Part shown: positions 48,195 through 64,000 of the stretch, in pieces | Layout: each line of letters opens with the position of its first letter | Position numbering within the stretch: position 1 is the stretch's first letter | Position numbers and translations under genes: made by a program | Source of the DNA: Aphrophora alni | Taxonomy: Eukaryota; Arthropoda; Insecta; Hemiptera; Aphrophoridae | Length of the DNA: 64,000 nt | Direction of reading: 5' to 3' | NCBI GenBank assembly: GCA_963513935.1 | Contig: OY740774.1 | Location: 84,530,890 to 84,594,889 of the forward strand | The notes under the pieces: model-generated | Told to the model about the DNA's origin: nothing | Database searches by the model: none | What the model saw: only the letters and a program-made list of their open reading frames with translations

Positions 48195-48330
48195 AATATT
48201 TCGGAATTCAAACTTTAGACTACTATTTATAACCAAACCTAACATACATATTAGGAACCTTAGAAGAGCTAACTCCATAATTGAGGTCTATATTGTTTCT
48301 TTCTCGACCAGTTGTATTATTTTTTTAATT
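48195..48330. repeat. diverged duplicate block b, copy 2
   Basis: Partner of 41520-41650, more diverged than block a. Confidence 0.5.
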
Positions 48331-48744
48331 AACACTATTACAAAAATAAAATTCTTAAATATGTTTTATGCGCAATTAAATTTTAACCAACCTTAACAAA
48401 AAACACCCAAGACAACCAATGGCCCTAAATCCCAAATTAGCACAGGTTGAAAAGTACTAAATTACACAGACAAAACCTGGGATTTATATGTGATTCCAGC
48501 ATTGCATTAACGACGACTTAAACCTCAAAGCTACCAGAATACATACCCAAGATATTTCTATGATTAGGGTGTCTATTTCACCTCTTACTAATTAGTTCTA
48601 AACGTGTATTCGCATTGGTATTAATATGATTATTAAAACTTTAATCGTTTTAAGAATATTTCGTAACAAAGAATGATAATATGGAAACCACATAGCTTTT
48701 AAAAATTTTGATCTTCATTGATCATTAAATATTTAAATAGTTCC

Positions 48745-48930
48745 CTTTCTGCAAAGACTAACAATAAGGAAAGGATAAAGTAATGTTTAACATTTCGTAT
48801 TCCGGTAATAAAGGTAAACGGTTTTTTTAATTTTCCTTTTCCATCTTTAGAAATATTTCATTCATTTCCGGTATTTGTTAAAGAGTCAAGTTTACAGCGA
48901 GCTGGGAGTTAAAAGTACTTATTATTATTA
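48745..48930. repeat. diverged duplicate block c, copy 2
   Basis: Partner of 42045-42240; TTCATTTCCGGTATTTGTTA is the clearest shared block. Confidence 0.65.
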
Positions 48931-50287
48931 TATTCATACAATTTGTAAACAATATAGGAGAGGTTTGTAGTTAATAACGTTGTGGATTTTAATAAAACAC
49001 TTGGACTCACATTTGAAAACAAGATAATGAACGCCGTTGTGGCTTTAACGGCCATTATGTTGCAAATGTGAGTCTTTCAGCCAGCCTCATAGGAAGATGT
49101 GATCTGTGTGAGTGTTGGATATAGAATCAGCTCCAACAATAGAAAATTTTGATTCGTAGTTATAGTAATCTCTAACAATTGAGATTCTAATTGTTGGAAT
49201 ATATCTATTAAAAATGCATTATTATTTTTTTTTATTAAATATATATATATATATATATATTGGTTAGTGCGAATAGCAGCCTGCAATCTTACCACTATAT
49301 AATAGATATCCGATAAACTGATGTAATAGACGAAAATTTGTTTAAATATATAAACTATCATTTGTACAAAAAATACATTTTAAACTGTCAATATTACCTA
49401 ATATTTTTTTTATATGTCGGTAAATTGTTCGTTAATGGTTTTCGGGATTTAGTAGGAGCTCAATACGATGAACATTGTTAGTTTTTTAAGTACGCGCGGA
49501 GATAAAGTAATTTTTATTTCGTCATTATGGAATTTGATTGAACTGATTTCGTTTGATTATTATAATATCCTGTAACTACTATGTTATTAAAAAATTTATT
49601 ATAAATTATCTTTTCTTCACGTAGTGAGCGCCAATTTATAATAGCCTCCTATTCATTATTTAAAAATATAATATGTTGGAAGAAAATTTTATTTATGAGT
49701 CTATTTCAATTTTCAGACTATTAATTAAATTTCTCTACAATAATCAATAAATTGCTGAACACATTTTTTACATTAATAATAATTTGATTTTATTCATGAG
49801 AAATTAACATTTTAATGATCATATTATATATATAGTATTTTTAATTAGGATGCCTCGACTTAACTCAGCTTGGAGCATGAGAAATTTAATATTACATACC
49901 ACAATATTTCAACACAAATCCATATGCAATTATGGAATTCAAAAATAAATGTTTTCATATTATATGTCTATATCTCGGGTTGGGGAACTCGTTCTGGCTG
50001 AATAAATTACCCACTAAACGCATCTCTAGTTTAATTTAAATAGGTTATATGTTGAATCTGAGTACTAAAGAAAAATATATGATCTCAAAACCAATTCGAA
50101 TTTAGGCTAGGCTATCCTGCCTCTTGTGATTGTTTAAATATTTTAATTGGATTATCTTTATATATTTGATATCTAGTGATTGGTTTTCTTATTTAATTAT
50201 GTTATCCTAACATTTGCACATATTTAAGTCACTTTCACTTTACTTTACCAAACGAAACTATTAAAAGATTCACACGCTAAATACACA
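48931..50287. other. AT-rich left flank of the satellite, no gene seen
   Basis: It contains a short (TA)n at about 49241-49260. No protein-like ORF. Confidence 0.6.
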
Positions 50288-53200
50288 TATTGGTCAGACG
50301 TTAACCATCACTGGATGGCTGAAGTCCACACGGAACAGTCAATCGGCACAATTGTCGTTATTGGTCAGACGTTATCCCTCACTGGATGGTTGAAGTCCAC
50401 ACGGAACAGTCAATCGGCACAATTGACGTTATTGGTCAGACGTTATCCCTCACTGGATGGTTGAAGTCCACACGGAACAGTCAATCGGCACAATTGTCGT
50501 TATTGGTCAGACGTTATCCCTCACTGGATGGTTGAAGTCCACACGGAACAGTCAATCGGCACAATTGTCGTTATTGGTCAGACGTTATCCCTCACTGGAT
50601 GGTTGAAGTCCACACGGAACAGTCAATCGGCACAATTGACGTTATTGGTCAGACGTTATCCCTCACTGGATGGTTGAAGTCCACACGGAACAGTCAATCG
50701 GCACAATTGTCGTTATTGGTCAGACGTTATCCCTCACTGGATGGTTGAAGTCCACACGGAACAGTCAATCGGCACAATTGTCGTTATTGGTCAGACGTTA
50801 TCCCTCACTGGATGGTTGAAGTCCACACGGAACAGTCAATCGGCACAATTGTCGTTATTGGTCAGACGTTATCCCTCACTGGATGGTTGAAGTCCAAACG
50901 GAACAGTCAATCGGCACAATTGTCGTTATTGGTCAGACGTTAACCATCACTGGATGGCTGAAGTCCACACGGAACAGTCAATCGGCACAATTGTCGTTAT
51001 TGGTCAGACGTTATCCCTCACTGGATGGTTGAAGTCCACACGGAACAGTCAATCGGCACAATTGACGTTATTGGTCAGACGTTATCCCTCACTGGATGGT
51101 TGAGGTCCACACGGAACAGTCAATCGGCACAATTGACGTTATTGGTCAGACGTTATCCCTCACTGGATGGTTGAAGTCCACACGGAACAGTCAATCGGCA
51201 CAATTGTCGTTATTGGTCAGACGTTATCTCTCACTGGATGGTTGAAGTCCACACGGAACAGTCAATCGGCACAATTGACGTTATTGGTCAGACGTTATCC
51301 CTCACTGGATAGTTGAATTCCACACGGAACAGTCATTCGGCACAATTATCGTTATTGGTCAGACGTTAACCCTCACTGGATGGCTGAAGTCCACACGGAA
51401 CAGTCAATCGGCACAATTGTCGTTATTGGTCAGACGTTAACCCTCACTGGATGGCTGAAGTCCACACGGAAAAGTCAATCGGCACAATTATCGTTATTGG
51501 TCAGACGTTATCCCTCACTGGATGGTTGAATTCCACACGGAACAGTCAATCGGCACAATTGTCGTTATTGGTCAGACGTTAACCCTCACTGGATGGCTGA
51601 AGTCCACACGGAAAAGTCAATCGGCACAATTGTCGTTATTGGTCAGACGTTATCCCTCACTGGATGGTTGAAGTCCACACGGAACAGTCAATCGGCACAA
51701 TTGACGTTATTGGTCAGACGTTATCCCTCACTGGATAGTTGAATTCCACACGGAACAGTCAATCAGCACAATTGTCGTTATTGGTCAGACGTTATCCCTC
51801 ACTGGATGGTTGAATTCCACACGGAACAGTCAATCAGCACAATTGTCGTTATTGGTCAGACGTTAACCCTCACTGGATGGTTGAATTCCACACGGAACAG
51901 TCAATCGGCACAATTGTCGTTATTGGTCAGACGTTAACCCTCACTGGATGGCTGAAGTCCACACGGAAAAGTCAATCGGCACAATTGTCGTTATTGGTCA
52001 GACGTTATCCCTCACTGGATGGTTGAAGTCCACACGGAACAGTCAATCGGCACAATTGACGTTATTGGTCAGACGTTATCCCTCACTGGATGGTTGAATT
52101 CCACACGGAACAGTCAATCAGCACAATTGACGTTATTGGTCAGACGTTATCCCTCACTGGATGGTTGAATTCCACACGGAACAGTCAATCAGCACAATTG
52201 TCGTTATTGGTCAGACGTTATCCCTCACTGGATGGTTGAATTCCACACGGAACAGTCAATCGGCACAATTGTCGTTATTGGTCAGACGTTATCCCTCACT
52301 GGATGGTTGAATTCCACACGGAACAGTCAATCGGCACAATTGTCGTTATTGGTCAGACGTTAACCCTCACTGGATGGTTGAAGTCCACACGGAACAGTCA
52401 ATCGGCACAATTGACGTTATTGGTCAGACGTTATCCCTCACTGGATAGTTGAATTCCACACGGAACAGTCAATCGGCACAATTGTCGTTATTGGTCAGAC
52501 GTTAACCCTCACTGGATGGCTGAAGTCCACACGGAAAAGTCAATCGGCACAATTGTCGTTATTGGTCAGACGTTATCCCTCACTGGATGGTTGAAGTCCA
52601 CACGGAACAGTCAATCGGCACAATTGACGTTATTGGTCAGACGTTATCCCTCAGTGGATAGTTGAATTCCACAAGGAACAGTCAATCGGTACAATTGTCG
52701 TTATTGGTCAGACGTTAACCCTCACTGGATGGCTGAAGTCCACACGGAACAGTCAATCGGCACAATTGTCGTTATTGGTCAGACGTTATCCCTCACTGGA
52801 TGGTTGAATTCCACACGGAACAGTCAATCGGCACAATTGTCGTTATTGGTCAGACGTTAACCCTCACTGGATGGCTGAAGTCCACACGGAAAAGTCAATC
52901 GGCACAATTGTCGTTATTGGTCAGACGTTATCCCTCACTGGATGGTTGAAGTCCACACGGAACAGTCAATCGGCACAATTGACGTTATTGGTCAGACGTT
53001 ATCCCTCACTGGATAGTTGAATTCCACACGGAACAGTCAATCAGCACAATTGACGTTATTGGTCAGACGTTATCCCTCAGTGGATAGTTGAATTCCACAA
53101 GGAACAGTCAATCGGTACAATTGTCGTTATTGGTCAGACGTTATCCCTCACTGGATGGTTGAAGTCCACACGGAACAGTCAATCGGTACAATTGTCGTTA

Positions 53201-56200
53201 TTGGTCAGACGTTATCCCTCACTGGATGGTTGAAGTCCACACGGAACAGTCAATCAGCACAATTGACGTTATTGGTCAGACGTTATCCCTCAGTGGATAG
53301 TTGAATTCCACAAGGAACAGTCAATCGGTACAATTGTCGTTATTGGTCAGACGTTATCCCTCACTGGATGGTTGAAGTCCACACGGAACAGTCAATCAGC
53401 ACAATTGACGTTATTGGTCAGACGTTAACCATCACTGGATGGCTGAAGTCCACACGGAACAGTCAATCGGTACAATTGTCGTTATTGGTCAGACGTTATC
53501 CCTCACTGGATGGTTGAAGTCCACACGGAACAGTCAATCGGTACAATTGTCGTTATTGGTCAGACGTTATCCCTCAAGGATGGTTGAAGTCCACACGGAA
53601 CAGTCAATCGGTACAATTGTCGTTATTGGTCAGACGTTATCCCTCACTGGATGGTTGAAGTCCACACGGAACAGTCAATCGGTACAATTGTCGTTATTGG
53701 TCAGACGTTATCCCTCACTGGATGGTTGAAGTCCACACGGAACAGTCAATCGGTACAATTGTCGTTATTGGTCAGACGTTATCCCTCACTGGATGGTTGA
53801 AGTCCACACGGAACAGTCAATCGGCACAATTGTCGTTATTGGTCAGACGTTATCCCTCACTGGATGGTTGAAGTCCACACGGAACAGTCAATCGGTACAA
53901 TTGTCGTTATTGGTCAGACGTTATCCCTCACTGGATGGTTGAAGTCCACACGGAACAGTCAATCGGCACAATTGACGTTATTGGTCAGACGTTATCCCTC
54001 ACTGGATAGTTGAATTCCACACGGAACAGTCAATCAGCACAATTGACGTTATTGGTCAGACGTTATCCCTCAGTGGATAGTTGAATTCCACAAGGAACAG
54101 TCAATCGGTACAATTGTCGTTATTGGTCAGACGTTATCCCTCACTGGATGGTTGAAGTCCACACGGAACAGTCAATCAGCACAATTGACGTTATTGGTCA
54201 GACGTTATCCCTCAGTGGATAGTTGAATTCCACACGGAACAGTCAATCGGTACAATTGTCGTTATTGGTCAGACGTTATCCCTCACTGGATGGTTGAAGT
54301 CCACACGGAACAGTCAATCGGTACAATTGTCGTTATTGGTCAGACGTTATCCCTCAGTGGATGGTTGAAGTCTACACGGAACAGTCAATCGGCACAATTG
54401 TCGTTATTGGTCAGACGTTAACCCTCACTGGATGGTTGAAGTCCACACGGAACAGTCAATCAGCACAATTGACGTTTTTGGTCAGACGTTATCCCTCAGT
54501 GGATAGTTGAATTCCACAAGGAACAGTCAATCGGTACAATTGTCGTTATTGGTCAGACGTTATCCCTCACTGGATGGTTGAAGTCCACACGGAACAGTCA
54601 ATCAGCACAATTGACGTTATTGGTCAGACGTTATCCCTCAGTGGATAGTTGAATTCCACAAGGAACAGTCAATCGGTACAATTGTCGTTATTGGTCAGAC
54701 GTTATCCCTCACTGGATGGTTGAAGTCCACACGGAACAGTCAATCGGTACAATTGTCGTTATTGGTCAGACGTTATCCCTCACTGGATGGTTGAAGTCCA
54801 CACGGAACAGTCAATCGGTACAATTGTCGTTATTGGTCAGACGTTATCCCTCACTGGATGGTTGAAGTCCACACGGAACAGTCAATCGGTACAATTGTCG
54901 TTATTGGTCAGACGTTATCCCTCACTGGATGGTTGAAGTCCACACGGAACAGTCAATCGGTACAATTGTCGTTATTGGTCAGACGTTATCCCTCAGTGGA
55001 TGGTTGAAGTCCACACGGAACAGTCAATCAGCACAATTGACGTTTTTGGTCAGACGTTATCCCTCAGTGGATAGTTGAATTCCACAAGGAACAGTCAATC
55101 GGTACAATTGTCGTTATTGGTCAGACGTTATCCCTCACTGGATGGTTGAAGTCCACACGGAACAGTCAATCGGTACAATTGTCGTTATTGGTCAGACGTT
55201 ATCCCTCACTGGATGGTTGAAGTCCACACGGAACAGTCAATCGGTACAATTGTCGTTATTGGTCAGACGTTATCCCTCACTGGATGGTTGAAGTCCACAC
55301 GGAACAGTCAATCGGTACAATTGTCGTTATTGGTCAGACGTTATCCCTCACTGGATGGTTGAAGTCCACACGGAACAGTCAATCGGTACAATTGTCGTTA
55401 TTGGTCAGACGTTATCCCTCACTGGATGGTTGAAGTCCACACGGAACAGTCAATCTGCACAATTGACGTTTTTGGTCAGACGTTATCCCTCAGTGGATAG
55501 TTGAATTCCACAAGGAACAGTCAATCGGTACAATTGTCGTTATTGGTCAGACGTTATCTCTCACTGGATGGTTGAAGTCCACACGGAACAGTCAATCAGC
55601 ACAATTGACGTTATTGGTCAGACGTTATCCCTCAGTGGATAGTTGAATTCCACAAGGAACAGTCAATCGGTACAATTGTCGTTATTGGTCAGACGTTATC
55701 CCTCACTGGATGGTTGAAGTCCACACGGAACAGTCAATCGGTACAATTGTCGTTATTGGTCAGACGTTATCCCTCACTGGATGGTTGAAGTCCACACGGA
55801 ACAGTCAATCGGTACAATTGTCGTTATTGGTCAGACGTTATCCCTCACTGGATGGTTGAAGTCCACACGGAACAGTCAATCGGTACAATTGTCGTTATTG
55901 GTCAGACGTTATCCCTCACTGGATGGTTGAAGTCCACACGGAACAGTCAATCGGTACAATTGTCGTTATTGGTCAGACGTTATCCCTCACTGGATGGTTG
56001 AAGTCCACACGGAACAGTCAATCGGCACAATTGTCGTTATTGGTCAGACGTTATCCCTCACTGGATGGTTGAAGTCCACACGGAACAGTCAATCGGTACA
56101 ATTGTCGTTATTGGTCAGACGTTATCCCTCACTGGATGGTTGAAGTCCACACGGAACAGTCAATCAGCACAATTGACGTTATTGGTCAGACGTTATCCCT

Positions 56201-59200
56201 CAGTGGATAGTTGAATTCCACAAGGAACAGTCAATCGGCACAATTGTCGTTATTGGTCAGACGTTATCCCTCACTGGATGGTTGAAGTCCACACGGAACA
56301 GTCAATCAGCACAATTGACGTTATTGGTCAGACGTTATCCCTCACTGGATGGTTGAAGTCCACACGGAACAGTCAATCGGTACAATTGTCGTTATTGGTC
56401 AGACGTTATCCCTCAGTGGATGGTTGAAGTCCACACGGAACAGTCAATCAGCACAATTGACGTTATTGGTCAGACGTTATCCCTCACTGGATGGTTGAAG
56501 TCCACACGGAACAGTCAATCGGTACAATTGTCGTTATTGGTCAGACGTTATCCCTCACTGGATGGTTGAAGTCCACACGGAACAGTCAATCGGTACAATT
56601 GTCGTTATTGGTCAGACGTTATCCCTCACTGGATGGTTGAAGTCCACACGGAACAGTCAATCGGCACAATTGTCGTTATTGGTCAGACGTTATCCCTCAC
56701 TGGATGGTTGAAGTCCACACGGAACAGTCAATCAGTACAATTGTCGTTATTGGTCAGACGTTATCCCTCACTGGATGGTTGAAGTCCACACGGAACAGTC
56801 AATCGGTACAATTGTCGTTATTGGTCAGACGTTATCCCTCACTGGATGGTTGAAGTCCACACGGAACAGTCAATCGGTACAATTGTCGTTATTGGTCAGA
56901 CGTTATCCCTCACTGGATGGTTGAAGTCCACACGGAACAGTCAATCGGTACAATTGTCGTTATTGGTCAGACGTTATCCCTCACTGGATGGTTGAAGTCC
57001 ACAAGGAACAGTCAATCGGTACAATTGTCGTTATTGGTCAGACGTTATCCCTCACTGGATGGTTGAAGTCCACACGGAACAGTCAATCGGTACAATTGTC
57101 GTTATTGGTCAGACGTTATCCCTCACTGGATGGTTGAAGTCCACACGGAACAGTCAATCGGTACAATTGTCGTTATTGGTCAGACGTTATCCCTCACTGG
57201 ATGGTTGAAGTCCACACGGAACAGTCAATCGGTACAATTGTCGTTATTGGTCAGACGTTATCCCTCACTGGATGGTTGAAGTCCACACGGAACAGTCAAT
57301 CGGTACAATTGTCGTTATTGGTCAGACGTTATCCCTCACTGGATGGTTGAAGTCCACACGGAACAGTCAATCGGCACAATTGTCGTTATTGGTCAGACGT
57401 TATCCCTCACTGGATGGTTGAAGTCCACACGGAACAGTCAATCGGTACAATTGTCGTTATTGGTCAGACGTTATCCCTCACTGGATGGTTGAAGTCCACA
57501 CGGAACAGTCAATCAGCACAATTGACGTTATTGGTCAGACGTTATCCCTCAGTGGATAGTTGAATTCCACAAGGAACAGTCAATCGGTACAATTGTCGTT
57601 ATTGGTCAGACGTTATCCCTCAGTGGATGGTTGAAGTCCACACGGAACAGTCAATCAGCACAATTGACGTTATTGGTCAGACGTTATCCCTCACTGGATG
57701 GTTGAAGTCCTCACGGAACAGTCAATCGGTACAATTGTCGTTATTGGTCAGACGTTATCCCTCACTGGATGGTTGAAGTCCACACGGAACAGTCAATCGG
57801 TACAATTGTCGTTATTGGTCAGACGTTATCCCTCACTGGATGGTTGAAGTCCACACGGAACAGTCAATCGGTACAATTGTCGTTATTGGTCAGACGTTAT
57901 CCCTCACTGGATGGTTGAAGTCCACACGGAACAGTCAATCGGTACAATTGTTGTTATTGGTCAGACGTTATCCCTCACTGGATGGTTGAAGTCCACACGG
58001 AACAGTCAATCGGCACAATTGTCGTTATTGGTCAGACGTTAACCCTCACTGGATAGTTGAATTCCACACGGAACAATCATTCGGCACAATTGACGTTATT
58101 GGTCAGACGTTATCCCTCACTGGATGGTTGAGGTCCACACGGAACAGTCAATCGGCACAATTGACGTTATTGGTCAGACTTTATCCCTCACTGGATAGTT
58201 GAATTCCACACGGAACAGTCAATCGGCACAATTGACGTTATTGGTCAGACGTTAACCCTCACTGGACGGTTGAAGTCCACACGGAACAGTCAATCTGCAC
58301 AATTGTCGTTATTGGTCTGACGTTAACCCTCACTGGATGGTTGAAGTCCACACGGAACAGTCAATCGGCACAATTATTGACGTTATTGGTCAGACGTTAA
58401 CCCTCACTGGGCGGTTGAAGTCCACACGGAACAGTCAATCTGCACAATTGCCGTAATTGGTCAGACGTTAACCCTCACTGGACGGTTGAAGTCCACACGG
58501 AACAGTAAATCGGCACAATTATTGACGTTATTGGTCAGACGTCAACCCTCACTGGGCGGTTGAAGTCCACACGGAACAGTCAATCTGCACAATTGTCGTT
58601 ATTGGTCTGACGTTAACCCTCACTGGATGGTTGAAGTCCACACGGAACAGTCAATCGGCACAATTATTGACGTTATTGGTCAGACGTTAACCCTCACTGG
58701 GCGGTTGAAGTCCACACGGAACAGTCAATCTGCACAATTGCCGTAATTGGTCAGACGTTAACCCTCACTGGACGGTTGAAGTCCACACGGAACAGTAAAT
58801 CGGCACAATTATTGACGTTATTGGTCAGACGTTAACCCTCACTGGGCGGTTGAAGTCCACACGGAACAGTCAATCTGCACAATTGTCGTTATTGGTCTGA
58901 CGTTAACCCTCACTGGACGGTTGAAGTCCACACGGAACAGTAAATCGGCACAATTATTGACGTTATTGGTCAGACGTTAACCCTCACTGGACGGTTGAAG
59001 TCCACACGGAACAGTAAATCGGCACAATTATTGACGTTATTGGTCAGACGTTAACCCTCACTGGGCGGTTGAAGTCCACACGGAACAGTCAATCTGCACA
59101 ATTGTCGTTATTGGTCTGACGTTAACCCTCACTGGACGGTTGAAGTCCACACGGAACAGTAAATCGGCACAATTATTGACGTTATTGGTCTGACGTTAAC

Positions 59201-60023
59201 CCTCACTGGACGGTTGAAGTCCACACGGAACAGTAAATCGGCACAATTATTGACGTTATTGGTCTGACGTTAACCCTCACTGGACGGTTGAAGTCCACAC
59301 GGAACAGTAAATCGGCACAATTATTGACGTTATTGGTCAGACGTTAACCCTCACTGGACGGTTGAAGTCCACACGGAACAGTCAATCTGCACAATTGTCG
59401 TTATTGGTCTGACGTTAACTCTCACTGGATGGTTGAAGTCCACACGGAACAGTCAATCGGCACAATTATTGACGTTATTGGTCAGACGTTAACCCTCACT
59501 GGGCGGTTGAAGTCCACACGGAACAGTCAATCTGCACAATTGCCGTAATTGGTCAGACGTTAACCCTCACTGGACGGTTGAAGTCCACACGGAACAGTAA
59601 ATCGGCACAATTATTGACGTTATTGGTCAGACGTTAACCCTCACTGGACGGTTGAAGTCCACACGGAACAGTCAATCTGCACAATTGTCGTTATTGGTCT
59701 GACGTTAACCCTCACTGGATGGTTGAAGTCCACACGGAACAGTCAATCGGCACAATTATTGACGTTATTGGTCAGACGTTAACCCTCACTGGGCGGTTGA
59801 AGTCCACACGGAACAGTCAATCTGCACAATTGCCGTAATTGGTCAGACGTTAACCCTCACTGGACGGTTGAAGTCCACACGGAACAGTAAATCGGCACAA
59901 TTATTGACGTTATTGGTCAGACGTTAACCCTCACTGGGCGGTTGAAGTCCACACGGAACAGTCAATCTGCACAATTGTCGTTATTGGTCTGACGTTAACC
60001 CTCATTGGATGGTTGAAGTCCAC
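50288..60023. repeat. 71-bp satellite array, about 136 units
   Basis: The 9.7-kb head-to-tail array has a 71-bp period (GGTCAGACG at 50292, 50363 and onward). Cues: GGTCAGACGTTATCCCTCAC, TGGATGGTTGAAGTCCACAC, GGAACAGTCAATCGGCACAA. Three domains differ. Up to about 53060 units mix AATTGT/AATTGA and GAAGTCC/GAATTCC forms. From there to about 58000 CGGTACAATTGTCG units dominate, broken by a two-unit variant carrying CAGCACAATTGACG then CAGTGGATAGTTGAATTCC. From about 58020 many units gain three bases (AATTATTGACG, 74 bp) and alternate with CTGCACAATTG units and GGTCTGACG starts. It ends abruptly at TGAAGTCCAC. Confidence 0.98.
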
Positions 60024-60026
60024 TCT

Positions 60027-60115
60027 CAACGTCCACAAAAATTAAATGTATGGGCAGGAGTTTTGGGAGAATCTATTATTGGACCTTTTTACGATTAACG
60101 GTAAATATTTTAATC
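60027..60115 (+). pseudogene. Tc1/mariner-superfamily transposase fragment at the satellite edge
   Basis: Right after the array a plus-strand frame reads QRPQKLNVWAGVLGESIIGP followed by F-Y-D, then a stop and a shifted NGKYF. The LNVWAG...IIGP.F.DG pattern is typical of IS630-Tc1-mariner type transposases of insects. Only about 25 residues remain. Confidence 0.6.
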
Positions 60116-60664
60116 AAAAAAAAGATAGATAAAATATTTTACACTAATGATTTTTCTCTCTTTTAACACAAAACAAACTAAATTATTGTTTAAAAATTTG
60201 TAAGGTAAAAAATATTGTCCACGAGTTGCAGAAAGCTTCCTCTCTCGTAACTCAACAAAAATTAATAAAGAAAAGAAAAAAAAGGGGTAGATAAATACTG
60301 ACAAAATTGAAACGAATCAAACAAATTTTATTTTTATTTCATTATTTGTTTATACTACAATTTTTACATTAAAACCATTTTTGGAAATTTGAAAATCGGC
60401 GACCAGTTATAAATTTAATCCAATTTTTCTTGTTGACTGGATGACAACCTGTCCACAGTTCTATAAACCATAACCTCCGCAACAATTTTTTTTAATACTC
60501 TACTTCTAAGAACCAAGTTACGACCTCTAAAACCGTTTTCTGGTCCAAAAATTACTCAAATTAGGTGAAAGATCGGTGAATACTCAATAGTTTTAGATGT
60601 TGTTGTTATTTTGAGTAGGATCGAAATAGCTAAAATACAGTTTAACAGTCTAATTCAGGGCCAA
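60116..60664. other. non-coding spacer between transposase relics
   Basis: AT-rich, no ORF recognised; part could be untranslated or terminal sequence of either relic. Confidence 0.5.
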
Positions 60665-61255
60665 GATAAAAAAGGTTATCATATCGAGTGACAACTTTTT
60701 CAACACCTTCATTAAAAAAAATTCATCCCTCTTCTAACAACCATTCTCTTACTACATTTATCATTTCCGAATCATTGTTTATTAAGATCTTATTTGATTT
60801 GACCAAACATGCGGAAATCACAAGGCACAAGATCTGGACTATACGGAGGATGTTTCCGCTCATCCCATTTAAATTTCTGCCTTTATGAGGCCTCTTGTGA
60901 CTCGAGCAGAATGAGGGAATGTATTGTCATGAAGAACCTTTTGACAGTTTTCCTGGGCGGCGGTTTTTAAATGCCTTTCTTAGTCTATTCAAAGTTTCAC
61001 AGTAATCTGCTGCAGTAATTAATTGTTGTTCCTCATGGCATGAACTCAGTATACACCCTGATTGTCGATAAAAAGAGGTGTTATCACTTTCCTGCTGATG
61101 GAACCTGTAGAAACGTTTTGGAGGGTGAGATTGGGCATAGACATTGCAAGATATTCCTACTATAAAGTATGTATTCGCTTTGCTCGTGTTAGTATCACAG
61201 CCCTGGAGAGGCACTTGTGTCACTAATTCTCCACTTGCTACGCTCGTGTCGGTGA
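60665..61255 (-). pseudogene. mariner-like transposase relic
   Basis: Minus-strand frames contain, in order, ITAADYCETLNRLRKAFKNR (about 61020-60961), VLHDN (about 60935-60923), KHPPYSPDLVPCDFRMFGQI (about 60858-60800) and VVREWLLEEG then FFNEGVEKVVTRYDNLF (about 60760-60670). These are the second and third catalytic Asp regions and the C-terminus of mariner transposases. Stops and frameshifts separate the pieces, so it is dead. The longest intact piece is the 98-codon frame 61223-60927. No terminal inverted repeats were identified. Confidence 0.8.

Positions 61256-64000
<2,745 letters not shown>

Noticed and set aside
53439..53729. 96-codon ORF in the satellite
   Set aside because: A frame kept open by 71-bp repetition over a few units; neighbouring units close it.
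50288..60023. CRISPR-like appearance of regularly spaced repeats
   Set aside because: There are no unique spacers; the whole 71-bp unit repeats, and the context is eukaryotic.

Overview
The window looks like an AT-rich, gene-poor stretch of an arthropod (most likely insect) nuclear genome. I recognise no host protein-coding gene. The pointers to an insect are an insect-type Env (baculovirus F-like family) in a Ty3/Gypsy element, a Penelope-like element, mariner and LINE relics, and a short CCTAA (insect TTAGG telomere type) tract. No species can be named from this.

Layout. 1-2964: AT-rich DNA with a pyrimidine-rich tract and a long CT microsatellite. 2965-13850: a complete Ty3/Gypsy (Metaviridae) retrotransposon on the minus strand, with two 823-bp LTRs that look identical, a tRNA-Leu type primer-binding site, two short ORFs in the leader, gag (two CCHC knuckles), pol (PR-RT-RNase H-IN), env and a polypurine tract. 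13851-29412: AT-rich DNA with a TA microsatellite, a decayed LINE 3' end and several pairs of diverged repeats. 29413-31414: a Penelope-like element, 5'-truncated inside its reverse transcriptase and bounded by two 281-bp inverted arms, each with a hammerhead-ribozyme-like core. 31895-32475: a second copy of the LINE 3' end. 32476-43492: AT-rich DNA with more diverged repeat pairs. 43493-44514: a CpG-rich minisatellite of twenty units (18 of 52 bp, 2 of 43 bp). 44515-50287: AT-rich DNA with repeat pairs. 50288-60023: a 9.7-kb satellite array of 71-bp units in three domains. 60027-61255: transposase relics of the Tc1/mariner superfamily. 61256-64000: AT-rich DNA with a second CT microsatellite.

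How the Gypsy element appears to work. Gag is read first. Pol is in the -1 frame and opens at a GGGAAAC slippery heptamer with a downstream stem, so a Gag-Pol fusion by -1 frameshifting is expected. Env has no good start or signal peptide of its own. The LTR holds an ATG followed 31 nt later by a strong splice donor, and an acceptor lies just upstream of env in the matching phase, next to a hydrophobic signal-peptide-like stretch. In this copy that stretch is out of frame with the rest of env, so env looks broken by a small indel, or the sequence has an error there.

The most unusual items are the two small leader ORFs, the LTR-encoded env start exon, the Penelope arms with ribozyme-like cores, and the two structured tandem arrays.
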